Assembly (NCBI GenBank): GCA_963738025.1 | Contig: CAVTWA010000067.1 | Span: 248,001 to 312,000, forward strand | Direction: 5' to 3' | DNA length: 64,000 nucleotides | Origin: 20CM-2-55-15 sp963738025 | Lineage (GTDB): Bacteria; Acidobacteriota; Terriglobia; 20CM-2-55-15 | Part shown: positions 53,540-62,469 of the stretch, in pieces | Position numbering within the stretch: position 1 is the stretch's first letter | Layout of the letters: every line of letters starts with the position of its first letter | The notes under the pieces: generated by a model | Told to the model about the DNA's origin: nothing | The model's database searches: none | The model's input: only the letters and a program-made list of their open reading frames with translations | Translations under genes and position numbers: made by a program

Positions 53540-53856
53540 CGGATCCTCCCGCGGCTATGGTAAGACCGAAGTAGGCGGGGCCGTCAATTTATTGTTATTT
53601 CTTTATGTAATTGTGGGGCTCAGTTGCGCTGTAAGTTTTAGTTTTTTTTAACCAGCTTTTGGAAGAAAGCGACGATCCCTGTTTGTCCGAGTTGATTTTT
53701 CGTCAGGACATAGAAATCGGAGAAGTCCCCGCCTGAGTTAGGCGGGGACTGGACTCCCTCACTTTCACATCAAAACATTTGGGCACTACGCACACGTCCT
53801 TCCGCTGTTTGGTTGCGGCGCAGCCGCGCTAAGCCGTTTTGTGGCTAATCCTCTTC
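53540..53856. other. 317-base intergenic region with two repeat fragments
   Basis: It contains a palindrome at 53724-53750 (AGTCCCCGCCTGAGTTAGG followed by CGGGGACT) and, at 53811-53855, a half copy of the GATTAGCCACAAAACGG hairpin family (seen complete at 22101-22160). The last lies next to the TonB receptor stop. No gene is seen. Confidence 0.6.
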
Positions 53857-56800
53857 TTAGAAATTCACCCGCATCGCAAACTGGATCTGCCGGTTCGTCC
53901 CCAGCCCGACACTCCGTTCAACAGTAGACGTCACGATCCCGAAGGCCGAACTGCCGGTGAATGACAGCGGCTGGCCCGGCTGAAACTGCCCGGCGGATGT
54001 TCCTAACGCCGGCCCGAGGGTCGAGGGGGGCGCCGCAAAGTTCGTCAGATTGAAGATGTTGAAAATCTCTGCGCGAAACTCGACGTTACGCGTTTCCGCA
54101 AAGGGGAACTTCCGATTCATGATCAGGTCGAACTGACGGAAGTTGGGTCCTCGCAGGAAACTCCGCGGCAAGTTGCCAAACGTTCCGGGTTTCGGAATTG
54201 CAAACGCAGCCGGATTGAACAGCGTACGGTCCTGGTTCAGGTACGGATTAACTCCGGGAACCAGATCCGGCCGCCGCGTCGCGCGCGTGGAACCACCGAA
54301 CGGGGTGTTGATCACCGCATTGCGGCCCACCGCTGGAGACGTAAAGACGTTTCCTGAAGCATCTGTGTAAGCGATATCCGGTCGAGTGATAAACACATTC
54401 ACAGGTAATCCGCTGCGCGCATTCATAATCCCGCCAAAACTCCAATTACCGAGAATGGCCTTCGCCGCTCCGCTCAGTCCGCGGCTTGGAATGTCATAGA
54501 CGAGACTGGTGTTGAAGTTATGGCGGACATCGAATTTGTTGAAGCTCTTGTCGTAATCGAAGTCCTTGATGTCTCTTGCATTGTTACCAACGGTATCGGC
54601 CTCGTTCGAGCCTTCACTGTTTCCAAAGCTGCGGCCCAGCGTGTATTGCGCATTCATGGTCACGCCCTTGGCAGAACGCCGGACGACCGACACTTGAAGA
54701 GCATTGTAGGTGTCGCGGCCGCCGCTGGTTTTGTAATCGACTTCGCCGAACGGATGCAAAACGTTCGTCCCGCCGTTGTCGATGTCGAACTCGCGTATGA
54801 CGACGCCGGCCTGCGTCGGATCCGGGTTTGTTCGAACTGCCACGATCCGGTTCGCGATACTGCGCAGAAACAGATTCGTTCCCTGACTGCCCACATAAGC
54901 ACCTGTAACGACGATGTGGCCGGGCAATTCGCGCTCAACTGAAGCGTTGTAGGTGTAGATCCGTTCCGGAACCGTGTAATTCGGATCGTAAGCGCGCGGT
55001 CCGAATGACCGGTTCAGCGGGTTACTGATGAAGCTGGCGCGCACGGCGCTGACGTCAATCGGGTACGTGCCGTTGTTGACGACGGTGTTGATCAAATCGC
55101 TTTCGATGGGCTGCAGGAGGTCTTCCGTCTGGCCGGGTCCATTAAAGATACCGAAACCGCCACGAATCGAAGTTTTCTGATCCGGCGAAAACGTCAACCC
55201 AACGCGCGGATCGAAGTTCATCCTGGATTGGTAAAACGTGTGGTTCGTCGGGAAAAAGCAGTCCGGAGTCGTCGTGCAATTGATATTGAACTGGACGTCC
55301 AGGTTGCGTGCCTCGCGCATCGGCGTGTAGTGCTCAAAACGTATCCCATAGTTCAGCGTAACGTTTGACGCCACCTTCCATTCGTCCTGCGCGTATGCAA
55401 TGTAGTATTCCTGCTTGCCTTCACGCTGGCCCGTAGCGCCATTGTTGAACACGCTCGGATCCGACAAATCTCCCACATAGCGGAAGCTCGCCAGCTTGTT
55501 CGCCAGAAAATCCGACAGACTGTTGAAGGTGTACTGCGTTCCTCCGTTGCGGTCCGTATAGAAGCGCACCGGACGGATCTCGCCGCCGAATTTCATGGTG
55601 TGCTTTCCCGATATCCAGGTGAGGTTGTCGATGAAAGACAGCGTCCATGGGGTGTACGGCGCGCCGCGGCCATTCGCCTGGCTGTTCAAGCGCACCAGGC
55701 CGCCGGCAACCGCGATACCGGTTGTGGCGCCCTGTCCGGGAATGCCATTATTCGATGCGCTGCCCGTAATGTTGATACTGATCGGCGACGTGTCGATGCC
55801 GTTCACGACGATGCTTTTTCCAAATCCCCGCGTCAGAACTCCGTTATAACCGAACTTCACCTCGTTGATGATCGAGTTGGAAAGCGTGGACTGCAGAGCA
55901 ATCACGCCGTTTTGCGGCCAGGTCCGGATCTGCAGCACGCGGCCGCTGATGCTTTGCGGCTGGGTGTTGGATCCAAGATCGCGGAAGAAGCGGGCGTAAA
56001 GAGAGTGTTTTTCATTGAGCCTGAAATCCAGGCGGACCCCAGCGGAATCTTCATTGACGACATTATTGGCCTGCAGCTGATAAATGTCGAAGTTAGGGTC
56101 GGAGGAAGCGCCCGGCAGGATGAACGCCTGAGGCGCATGAAATGCATCGATAATGGACGCCACCGCAGGAACGGCCTGGCTTTTGGCCAGCGCGCTCGGT
56201 GCGGACTCGATGAGATTGACGCCGTTGCGCAGCCGATATCCCTCGTAGCTGCCGAAGAAGAACACCTTGTCCTTGACGATCGGGCCGCCGACCGAGCCGC
56301 CGAACTGATTCATCCGAAGGGGCAGCTTGGAAAGTCCACCGGGCGCCACGCGGTCGAAGAAATTGCGTGAATCCAGTTTGTCGTTGCGCAGGAATTCAAA
56401 CAGGGAACCGTGGACGGCATTGCTGCCGGACTTGGTGACGACGTTGATCTGGCCTCCGCTGCCGGTTCCGAATTCAGCGGCGTAGGTGTTCGACTCCACG
56501 CGGAATTCCTGAACATTTTCCAGGCTGCTCTGCAGCTTGAATGGCGATACCAGCTCTCCGCCGACGACGCCGGGAGAGGCATCGACGATTCCCGACGCCT
56601 CGACACCATCGAAGCGGACCGCATTCTGGTCGGTCGCCCGCCCGTTGAAACGAATGTCGTTGTACTGACCGTTGCCCGTATTCTGCGCGCCAGGCGCCTG
56701 CAGATAGAGTTGCGAGAGCTGGCGGCCGTTGATCGGCAGCTCGGCCACTTCCCGCACATCCACATTCGCACCCATGGCAGCCGAACTGGTTTCGACGCGA

Positions 56801-57174
56801 ACTTCAGCCGCGTCCGCCGAAACCGTCAGTTCCTGCGACACACCGGCAGGACTGAGCGCCAGATCCAAGCTCAGGCTCTGGCCAACGCCGACCTGAACTC
56901 CGGTCACTTCCTTTGGCGCGAAACCGGGCAGCGACGCCCGCACGGTGTAGACCGACGGTCTGAGCGACGTCACAACATAGTCGCCACGGTCGCCGCTGAG
57001 TGCCTCCCGCTCCTCACCCGTCCGATCGTTTTTGACCGTTATCATTACCCCGGGTATGACACCGCCAGTCGTGTCTTTAATAGCCCCCTGGATCTTCCCC
57101 TGATCGACCTGGCCGTATCCCGCTGCCGCTACGAAAGTCAGTAAGAGCGCGCCCAGCGCCATACTCTTCATCAT
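53857..57174 (-). CDS. Oar-like TonB-dependent outer-membrane receptor
   Basis: The frame opens with a TTG at 57228; the ATG at 57174 (or TTG at 57183 with AGGAGG) is the likely start, giving about 1105 residues. After a signal peptide comes a carboxypeptidase-regulatory-like domain (I-Q-G-A-I-K-D-T-T-G-G-V-I-P-G-V near 30). Next is a plug region (V-A-E-L-P-I-N-G-R-Q-L-S-Q-L-Y near 145), then a 22-strand-type barrel ending in Phe (M-R-V-N-F). This large Oar-type architecture is characteristic of Acidobacteriota. Two 11-bp boxes in the 5' region suggest phosphate control, so the ligand may be an organophosphate or a large phosphate source; that is inference. Confidence 0.88.
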   Translation of the reverse strand: MMKSMALGALLLTFVAAAGYGQVDQGKIQGAIKDTTGGVIPGVMITVKNDRTGEEREALSGDRGDYVVTSLRPSVYTVRASLPGFAPKEVTGVQVGVGQSLSLDLALSPAGVSQELTVSADAAEVRVETSSAAMGANVDVREVAELPINGRQLSQLYLQAPGAQNTGNGQYNDIRFNGRATDQNAVRFDGVEASGIVDASPGVVGGELVSPFKLQSSLENVQEFRVESNTYAAEFGTGSGGQINVVTKSGSNAVHGSLFEFLRNDKLDSRNFFDRVAPGGLSKLPLRMNQFGGSVGGPIVKDKVFFFGSYEGYRLRNGVNLIESAPSALAKSQAVPAVASIIDAFHAPQAFILPGASSDPNFDIYQLQANNVVNEDSAGVRLDFRLNEKHSLYARFFRDLGSNTQPQSISGRVLQIRTWPQNGVIALQSTLSNSIINEVKFGYNGVLTRGFGKSIVVNGIDTSPISINITGSASNNGIPGQGATTGIAVAGGLVRLNSQANGRGAPYTPWTLSFIDNLTWISGKHTMKFGGEIRPVRFYTDRNGGTQYTFNSLSDFLANKLASFRYVGDLSDPSVFNNGATGQREGKQEYYIAYAQDEWKVASNVTLNYGIRFEHYTPMREARNLDVQFNINCTTTPDCFFPTNHTFYQSRMNFDPRVGLTFSPDQKTSIRGGFGIFNGPGQTEDLLQPIESDLINTVVNNGTYPIDVSAVRASFISNPLNRSFGPRAYDPNYTVPERIYTYNASVERELPGHIVVTGAYVGSQGTNLFLRSIANRIVAVRTNPDPTQAGVVIREFDIDNGGTNVLHPFGEVDYKTSGGRDTYNALQVSVVRRSAKGVTMNAQYTLGRSFGNSEGSNEADTVGNNARDIKDFDYDKSFNKFDVRHNFNTSLVYDIPSRGLSGAAKAILGNWSFGGIMNARSGLPVNVFITRPDIAYTDASGNVFTSPAVGRNAVINTPFGGSTRATRRPDLVPGVNPYLNQDRTLFNPAAFAIPKPGTFGNLPRSFLRGPNFRQFDLIMNRKFPFAETRNVEFRAEIFNIFNLTNFAAPPSTLGPALGTSAGQFQPGQPLSFTGSSAFGIVTSTVERSVGLGTNRQIQFAMRVNF

Positions 57175-57277
57175 TTCTCTCAATCCCGCCTCCTTTGGAG
57201 TTTTCTTAACCTTTTGATCAGTGAACAAGTAGGAAAGTGATGGAAGGGCGAGCTTAGAGGCCGAACACTCACGAGCC

Positions 57278-57308
57278 TGTTAATAAGAAATTAATAAAGT
57301 GTTACAGC
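57278..57308. promoter_or_regulatory. Candidate PhoB-type box upstream of the TonB receptor
   Basis: TTAAT at 57280, TTAAT at 57291 and TTACA at 57302 are at exact 11-bp spacing, about 105-130 bases upstream of the receptor start. This is the cleanest of the boxes, with all three pentamers matching. Confidence 0.6.
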
Positions 57309-57379
57309 AAGGCAAGTCCGGGCCGTAGAAACACGGGTTAGCAGGGACGGAATTTTGCGAGTTGATCCGTCGTCAAAAA

Positions 57380-57410
57380 TGTTACAACTTGATGAATAAG
57401 TAATTAAAAA
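57380..57410. promoter_or_regulatory. Candidate PhoB-type box near the TPR gene
   Basis: TTACA at 57382, TGAAT at 57393 and TTAAA at 57404, again 11 bp apart, end 55 bases before the TPR gene start. Its orientation is the same as the receptor's box, so it could serve either divergent gene. Confidence 0.5.
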
Positions 57411-57464
57411 ACGCTATCAATGGGATTGTCCCCACGATAGAAGTTTCAGTCAGGACACAAAGAT

Positions 57465-58109
57465 ATGATGGGTAGATACAAACTCTCTGCCGCGCTCATT
57501 TGGACTTTGTGCTTCTCGGCTGGGATGGCAAAGGCCGAAACGCGCAAAGAAACGGCCGATTCCTACATTCAACTCGGGGACAAATTCGCCCACCTCGGAG
57601 ACTTCGATCGCGCGATCGGAGCCTACAATATTGCGCTTCAATTCGCTCCGGATTCTGCCTTCGCTTTCCTTCGCCGGGGCTGCGCCTTCGAGCAGCGAGG
57701 CGACGTCGCCAAAGCGATTTCCGACTACGGCTCCGCGCTCGACATCATGCCCGCTCTGAGCACGGCCTGGTACAACCGTGGCAATCTCCGGCTCAATGAC
57801 GGAGATTTCGATGGCGCCAAATCCGATTTCGACAAGGCGCTGAAACACGACCCGACCTATTTCATGGCGTACAACAACCGCGGAATTGCCAACGTCGCCA
57901 AAGGAAACATGGAAGCCGCAGTCGCCGACTTCACCGAAGCCATCAAGCTGGATCCGCACTTCCCTGAAGCCTATGTCAACCGCGGACTCGTCCGCTTTCA
58001 ACAGGGATTGAAAGCCGAAGCGGAACAGGACTTCGCCCGCTCCCTCGCGGTCAAACCCGCACTTAAAACCTTCATCGAAACCCGCGTCAGCCAGATCAGC
58101 CAGAAGTAG
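57465..58109 (+). CDS. Secreted TPR-repeat protein
   Basis: The 214-residue product has a signal peptide (about 1-22, A-K-A-E) and four to five TPR motifs, such as G-D-F-D-R-A-I-G-A-Y-N-I-A-L, G-D-V-A-K-A-I-S-D-Y, G-D-F-D-G-A-K-S-D-F-D-K-A-L and P-E-A-Y-V-N-R-G-L. It is divergent from the TonB receptor with a shared 236-base promoter region, so it may belong to the same regulon. A second copy of its last 25 residues lies just upstream of arsR at about 62.0 kb. Confidence 0.8.
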   Translation: MMGRYKLSAALIWTLCFSAGMAKAETRKETADSYIQLGDKFAHLGDFDRAIGAYNIALQFAPDSAFAFLRRGCAFEQRGDVAKAISDYGSALDIMPALSTAWYNRGNLRLNDGDFDGAKSDFDKALKHDPTYFMAYNNRGIANVAKGNMEAAVADFTEAIKLDPHFPEAYVNRGLVRFQQGLKAEAEQDFARSLAVKPALKTFIETRVSQISQK

Positions 58110-58310
58110 TCGCGGGCGCTTAGCCGCCGGAGCGGCGCAAGATCATAGCCACGGCCGAAGGCCGTGGATTTCAATTCCCAGCCAGCCGTAAGCCGCGGTA
58201 AACGGCGAAAGATTCTTTCCCCGCTACCGCGGCTCATCGCTCTTTGTAAACAAACCCATGGCCTTCTGCCGTGGCTGCTGTGACGCCGCTTCCGCGGCTG
58301 AACCGGGCGT

Positions 58311-59301
58311 ATGATTGATCGCAGGTTGCTATTCATGTTTATGAAACCCTTTGGACTTCAGGGTTGGCCTCGTATTCTTTGGGTAACAGCGGCGATTGCC
58401 TTTCGCCGCGTCCGGTGGATACCAGTTTGTGCAGGCGGCGAGGCAGCAACCGGAAGATCCCCACGTCCAGATCCAAACCCCTTCGACATCCGCTCCACTT
58501 CACCTTGCGTTGTCTCCGGACGGGGCTGAAGTCGTAAGCGTTGTTCCCAATGGCAAGGGCAGGGCGCTCTGGCTGCATTCATTGAACGCCCAGACAGGGC
58601 ATATCGTGTCGGGCTCGGAAACCTCGACGACAACCAGCACAGGGTTCCCATTCTGGTCGCCGGACGGGCGATCCATTGCGTTCTTTGGCGACAGTAAGCT
58701 GAAGGTAATCGATCGCTTCGGCGGTCAGCCACGGATGCTGGCAGACGCGCCGGAGGGACGTGGAGGAACCTGGAGCCGGGAGGGCATCATTCTATTTTCG
58801 CCGTCCGGAAATGGCCCGCTCTTCCGCGTCGCCGCCATTGGCGGGACGCCTGCGGCAGTCACTGAAGTCGATCGATCGCATGAAGAGATTGGCCACCGGC
58901 ACCCATGGTTTCTTCCAGACAGCAAGCATTTCCTCTTTCTCGCTGTCGCGCGCAAGCCGGCAGACTCCGCAGTCTGGATAGGTTCCATCGATTCAAAGGA
59001 GAAGACCTTCGTTGTCGGAACAAGCAGCAAGGCGATGTTCGTGCCACCCGACAACATCGTCTTTATGGATGGATCAACTTTGATGGCGCGGCATTTCAAC
59101 CCATACAGCATCGCGTTTGCCGGGCCCGCATTCACGGTCGCGAAACATATCGGGATCAATACCAGCAACAGTGAAGCCGGCTTCACGGTGTCTGACACTG
59201 AAACTTTAGCGTTCCGAACGGATGGTCAACCCAAACCGGCTGAAAATTCTCCAATCACAATCATCGATGAGTGGCTGTCGGCAACCCGCGGAGCGCCTTG
59301 A
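58311..59301 (+). pseudogene. TolB-like (WD40-like) propeller fragment with a frameshift
   Basis: From the ATG at 58311 a membrane helix (I-L-W-V-T-A-A-I-A) is read. The frame is lost at about 58400 (one extra base within ATTGCCTTTCGCC) and resumes as S-G-G-Y-Q-F-V-Q. Propeller motifs follow: L-A-L-S-P-D-G-A-E, F-P-F-W-S-P-D-G-R-S-I-A-F-F, W-S-R-E-G-I-I-L-F-S-P-S and R-H-P-W-F-L-P-D-S-K-H-F-L-F-L. This is the C-terminal part of the Ser/Thr-kinase-TolB proteins common in Acidobacteriota, but the kinase domain is missing and the propeller stops after about 300 of some 500 residues. I call it a remnant. Confidence 0.65.
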
Positions 59302-59596
59302 AAAACAGAGAGCCCCTCATCGGTTGCGGTTTTGCAGCGTGAGAAAGCTTTGAGTGAAGATCCAATCAAGACGGTTGCTCATCAATACTATCCACAACAA
59401 CTGAAGAAGAACTTTTCGCTTTTTTTCGGAGCTATTGACCGCCTTGGTAGATAGAGTGGCATAAACCGATCGCGTGGGGGATTTAAGAAGCGAACAAGAA
59501 GCAAATCCTAAAACCTGTCGGAGAAGGGGTCACACCTGGACCTGAATCGAAACACTGCAACCAAATCGGACGGCAGCGGCATTTAGGAGGCTCGAA
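59302..59596. other. Intergenic region before the kelch gene
   Basis: About 295 bases with no gene or strong hairpin that I can recognise. The last part carries TTAGGAGG, the ribosome-binding site of the next gene. The promoter must lie here but is not obvious. Confidence 0.4.
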
Positions 59597-61035
59597 GTGA
59601 AATCGGCAGGCAAGCGAATCTGGACCCCTCTGGCGGGAGCGTTTCTCTCTCTCTTCTTATATTCAGCACCACCTCAACAGCAGCGGCGCAATCCACGGGA
59701 ACCTTCACCGCTACCGGCAGCCTGGGCACGGCCCGAAGTTTCCACACAGCGACTTTGCTACAGGACGGGAGAGTCCTGATTGCCGGTGGTGATGTCTTCA
59801 CTGGGTTTGCAGGCTCTCAAATTCCGACGGACAGTGCGGAACTCTACGATCCCTCCACCGGAACCTTCGCTCCGACCGGCAGCCTGGCCACAGCACGATT
59901 AGGGCACACAGCCACATTACTCCCGGACGGCAAAGTCCTGATCGCCGGTGGCTATGAGGGCCCCGGCCGGCATTTATCACTTAGCGCAGAGATTTACGAT
60001 CCTTTCACCGGCACCTTCGCCGCGACCGGCAGTATGGCCGCTGGTCATACCGGCGCTACGCTGCTCAATAATGGCAAGGTGCTCATGGGGCTGCCCGCGA
60101 TTGGCGACAACGCTGAACTCTACGACCCTTCGAGCGGTACGTTCACCCAGGCGGGAGGTTATGCTGGCAGTGGTCCTTTTCTTCTAGGTGACACAGTCAC
60201 CTTGCTTCCAGATGGCAGGGCCTTGATGGTTTCAGCGGAATCCCCCATCACACTCTATAACCCTGCGAGCGGTACGTTCAGTCTTACAGCGATGACCTGG
60301 GACTATTTCGAATTCTCGGCGACGTTGCTCATGAGTGGCAAGGTCTTGTTGGCCGGTGGCGAGAACGAGGCCATTACTTTCTCAACTGTCGGCGCCTCCC
60401 TGTACGATCCCTCTACTGGAAGCCTCACTTCTACCGGCCGCATGACAGTGGGTCGATCTTACCACGCCGCCACCCTCCTGCCAGATGGCAGGGTTCTGAT
60501 GACTGGGGGCAAATATGGCGGCTTCTTAAGCGCGGCGGAGCTTTATGATCCTGCCACTGAAACATTCGGTCCCATTGGTAATATGCTTGCGCCACGCGGG
60601 GTTCACACGGCCACCTTGCTTCAGGATGGAAGAGTTTTGCTCGCCGGCGGTGCGTATACGCTCCAATTCCCGGGCGCCCTGTTCCAGAATTCCAGTGCCG
60701 AACTCTACACGCCGCCTGTATTGGTGCCTGCTTCCATTGCTAATGACCTGCAATTCGACCGGACGACTGTTGCTACTGGCAGTTCATACACCTCCACATT
60801 CTCAGGATCTAATCTTCCGCTGGATACATTTTTCGACGTGCGCTTTACTGCTCCGGGGAGTACTGCCAGTGATGTCAGCCTGAATTGGCAAACAGGTAGT
60901 GTTGCCGCCCATGATGTGTCTTCCGGTATTGTTCCGGGAGCATGGACCATCAATGGTGTTCGTGCACACCGGAGCGAAGCAGATCACACTGGCAGTTTCG
61001 TCCCGGTTCACGCGACAATAACAGTTTCTCCATAA
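59597..61035 (+). CDS. Secreted kelch-like repeat protein, frame broken at a CT repeat
   Basis: The GTG at 59597 has AGGAGG six bases upstream and starts a signal peptide (K-S-A-G-K-R-I-W-T-P-L-A-G-A-F-L). At (CT)5, 59645-59654, the frame is off by two bases; removing one CT restores F-L-S-L-L-I-F-S-T-T-S-T-A-A-A-Q-S, a good signal-peptide end. The open frame then runs to 61035. Six or seven kelch-like repeats with L-L-P-D-G-K-V-L-I-A-G-G and A-E-L-Y-D-P-S-T-G-T-F blades form a propeller, followed by an Ig-like C-terminus. Likely secreted; CT slippage could switch it on and off. Confidence 0.7.
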
Positions 61036-61390
61036 GTTGATCTGCCTTTTCCGGATTGGCTGAAAATCGTCAACCGGACAAAGTTTCAACGTCACGTGCA
61101 TCCATGGCTGAATTCGCGTACGCGCGTTATGCCCGCCACTGGCATCTTGAGGTTTTTGCACTGAGTCAAATACAAGTAGGACTTCGACCTTCAAAAGCAA
61201 GGTTTGCAGCCGTACTCGGTATGGTAATCATGTGCCACCGATAGCGTATCTTCTCACACGGTGAGGCGATTTTTCCCACACCTACAATGAACGATGCCTG
61301 TAACGCATTAAAAACACGCAGTCGGAGTCGTGGAGCTTTGCTTGCTATCGAACAGGCGCTTTACAAATAGCGCGTGGAGGAGAAGCTTCA
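61036..61390. other. Intergenic region with little visible content
   Basis: This 355-base stretch has no credible gene. It contains GGAGGAG at 61375-61381, the ribosome-binding site for the small HTH gene. No repeat of the families described here is present. Confidence 0.4.
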
Positions 61391-61601
61391 GATGACTGGA
61401 AGAGGAAGGATCATGGCGCAGGAAAGCGTTCAACGCATCGTACACCTGTTGGCTTCAACAGAGATGACGGTGACAGAGATTGCGGAGCGGATGGCGTGCA
61501 GCAAAAGCGTGGTGATTACGATCAACCGAAGATTTCAAGTGCGCGCCTACAACGGGTTACGAACGCGATGGGTGAGATTGGACCGGAAAGCAGCGTCATA
61601 A
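61391..61601 (+). CDS. Small helix-turn-helix protein
   Basis: The ATG at 61391 follows GGAGGAG at nine bases, so the 70-residue product is preferred over the longer frame from 61374. The pattern V-Q-R-I-V-H-L-L-A-S-T-E-M-T-V-T-E-I-A-E-R near 14-34, then M-A-C-S-K-S-V-V-I-T-I-N-R-R-F, is a canonical HTH. The C-terminal Y-N-G-L-R-T-R-W resembles small regulators of Acidobacteriota. It lies in the decayed zone upstream of the ars operon, so its integrity is not certain. Confidence 0.6.
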
Positions 61602-61631
61602 TTGCGGGACAGTAATCGGCGATGTAGAACG

Positions 61632-61852
61632 ATGAACGCGTCGCCACTCTCCCGCTATAGTTTTGCTATTGGCCGTCCTGCTTGTCCTTGCTTGCGCGTT
61701 CTCTGCTTTCTTCTTTGCTTCACGAGCAGGCGCCTTTGGTAACGTTCATCCTGGCGGTGATGATGAGCGCGTGGTACAGCGGATTTCTGCCGGGCCCCGT
61801 GACGACGGCGCTCAGTACGCTCACCGCCGCATATCGACCGGTTACACGCTGA
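61632..61852 (+). pseudogene. Remnant of a DUF4118 (KdpD-type) membrane sensor kinase
   Basis: Starting at the ATG 61632, frame-shifted fragments read R-Y-S-F-A-I, then A-V-L-L-V-L-A-C-A-F-S-A-F-F-F, then F-I-L-A-V-M-M-S-A-W-Y-S-G-F-L-P-G-P-V and T-A-L-S-T-L-T-A-A-Y. These are the first three helices of DUF4118 domains. The frame ends at 61852 and the kinase core is absent, so it is a remnant. At least two frame breaks are needed to connect the pieces. Confidence 0.5.
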
Positions 61853-61997
61853 TTCGTCAAGTGCGAGCGCGGCGGCCGGAAGAAGGCCGGCGCTTTCCGG
61901 CTGCGCTCACAGCCTATACCAGTGCGAATCATCGCCAGCGCGCGCTTCTGGCCGGATTTCAGATTGGAAAATGCACGCCTCGATCAGAAGTTAATAC

Positions 61998-62090
61998 GCC
62001 GAGGCCGAACAGGATTTTTGCCCAACCCGTCGGGTCAAACCCGCACTCAAAACCTTCATCGAAACCCGCGTCAGGCAGCCTTGCAGTTGA
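61998..62090 (+). repeat. Duplicated tail of the TPR gene
   Basis: The segment reads A-E-A-E-Q-D-F, then V-K-P-A-L-K-T-F-I-E-T-R-V and a stop at 62090. It matches the last 25 codons of the TPR gene at 58015-58090 with few differences (for example CAAACCCGCACTCAAAACC against CAAACCCGCACTTAAAACC). The rest of the TPR gene is missing here. It ends 31 bases upstream of arsR, so it marks a duplication or recombination edge of the ars cassette. Confidence 0.7.
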
Positions 62091-62120
62091 CATATTCCGT
62101 ATTTCCATTATTATAGAACT

Positions 62121-62462
62121 ATGAAAAGAACGAGCCCCGAGAAGATCACACAATATGCCGACATGTTCGCGGCGATGGGAACGGAGTCGAGGCTGCGGAT
62201 CATGCAGCTCCTGCTCTCTGCCCATCCCGATGGACTTGTCGTCAACGAAATCGGCAGCGAGCTCGACATCCCGAGCTCGACGCTCTCCCATCATCTGGAC
62301 AAGTTGAAGAACGAAGACCTTGTGCGCGTGAAACGCGAAGGGACGTTCCTGTGGTATTCGGCGAATACGGAGACCTTGCAGGAACTGCTCGGCTTTCTTT
62401 ATGCCGAGTGCTGCACGCGGAACAAGGCTGTCGAACCTCAGAAAATTGTTTGTTGCAAGTGA
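62121..62462 (+). CDS. arsR: ArsR-family arsenic-responsive repressor
   Basis: A 113-residue winged-helix repressor with the recognition helix I-P-S-S-T-L-S-H-H-L-D-K-L near 54-66. The C-terminus has cysteines E-C-C-T-R and I-V-C-C-K, a three-Cys arsenite-binding arrangement of the ArsR2 type rather than the classical C-V-C-D box. It leads arsR-arsM-aqp-arsC with tight spacing (7 bases to arsM) and should repress the operon until trivalent arsenic binds. Confidence 0.88.
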   Translation: MKRTSPEKITQYADMFAAMGTESRLRIMQLLLSAHPDGLVVNEIGSELDIPSSTLSHHLDKLKNEDLVRVKREGTFLWYSANTETLQELLGFLYAECCTRNKAVEPQKIVCCK

Positions 62463-62469
62463 GGAGCAT

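Noticed and set aside
58110..58310. Possible RNA gene in the region rich in GCCACGGC/GCCGTGGC
   Set aside because: The short inverted repeats do not form a recognised RNA fold and look like repeat debris.
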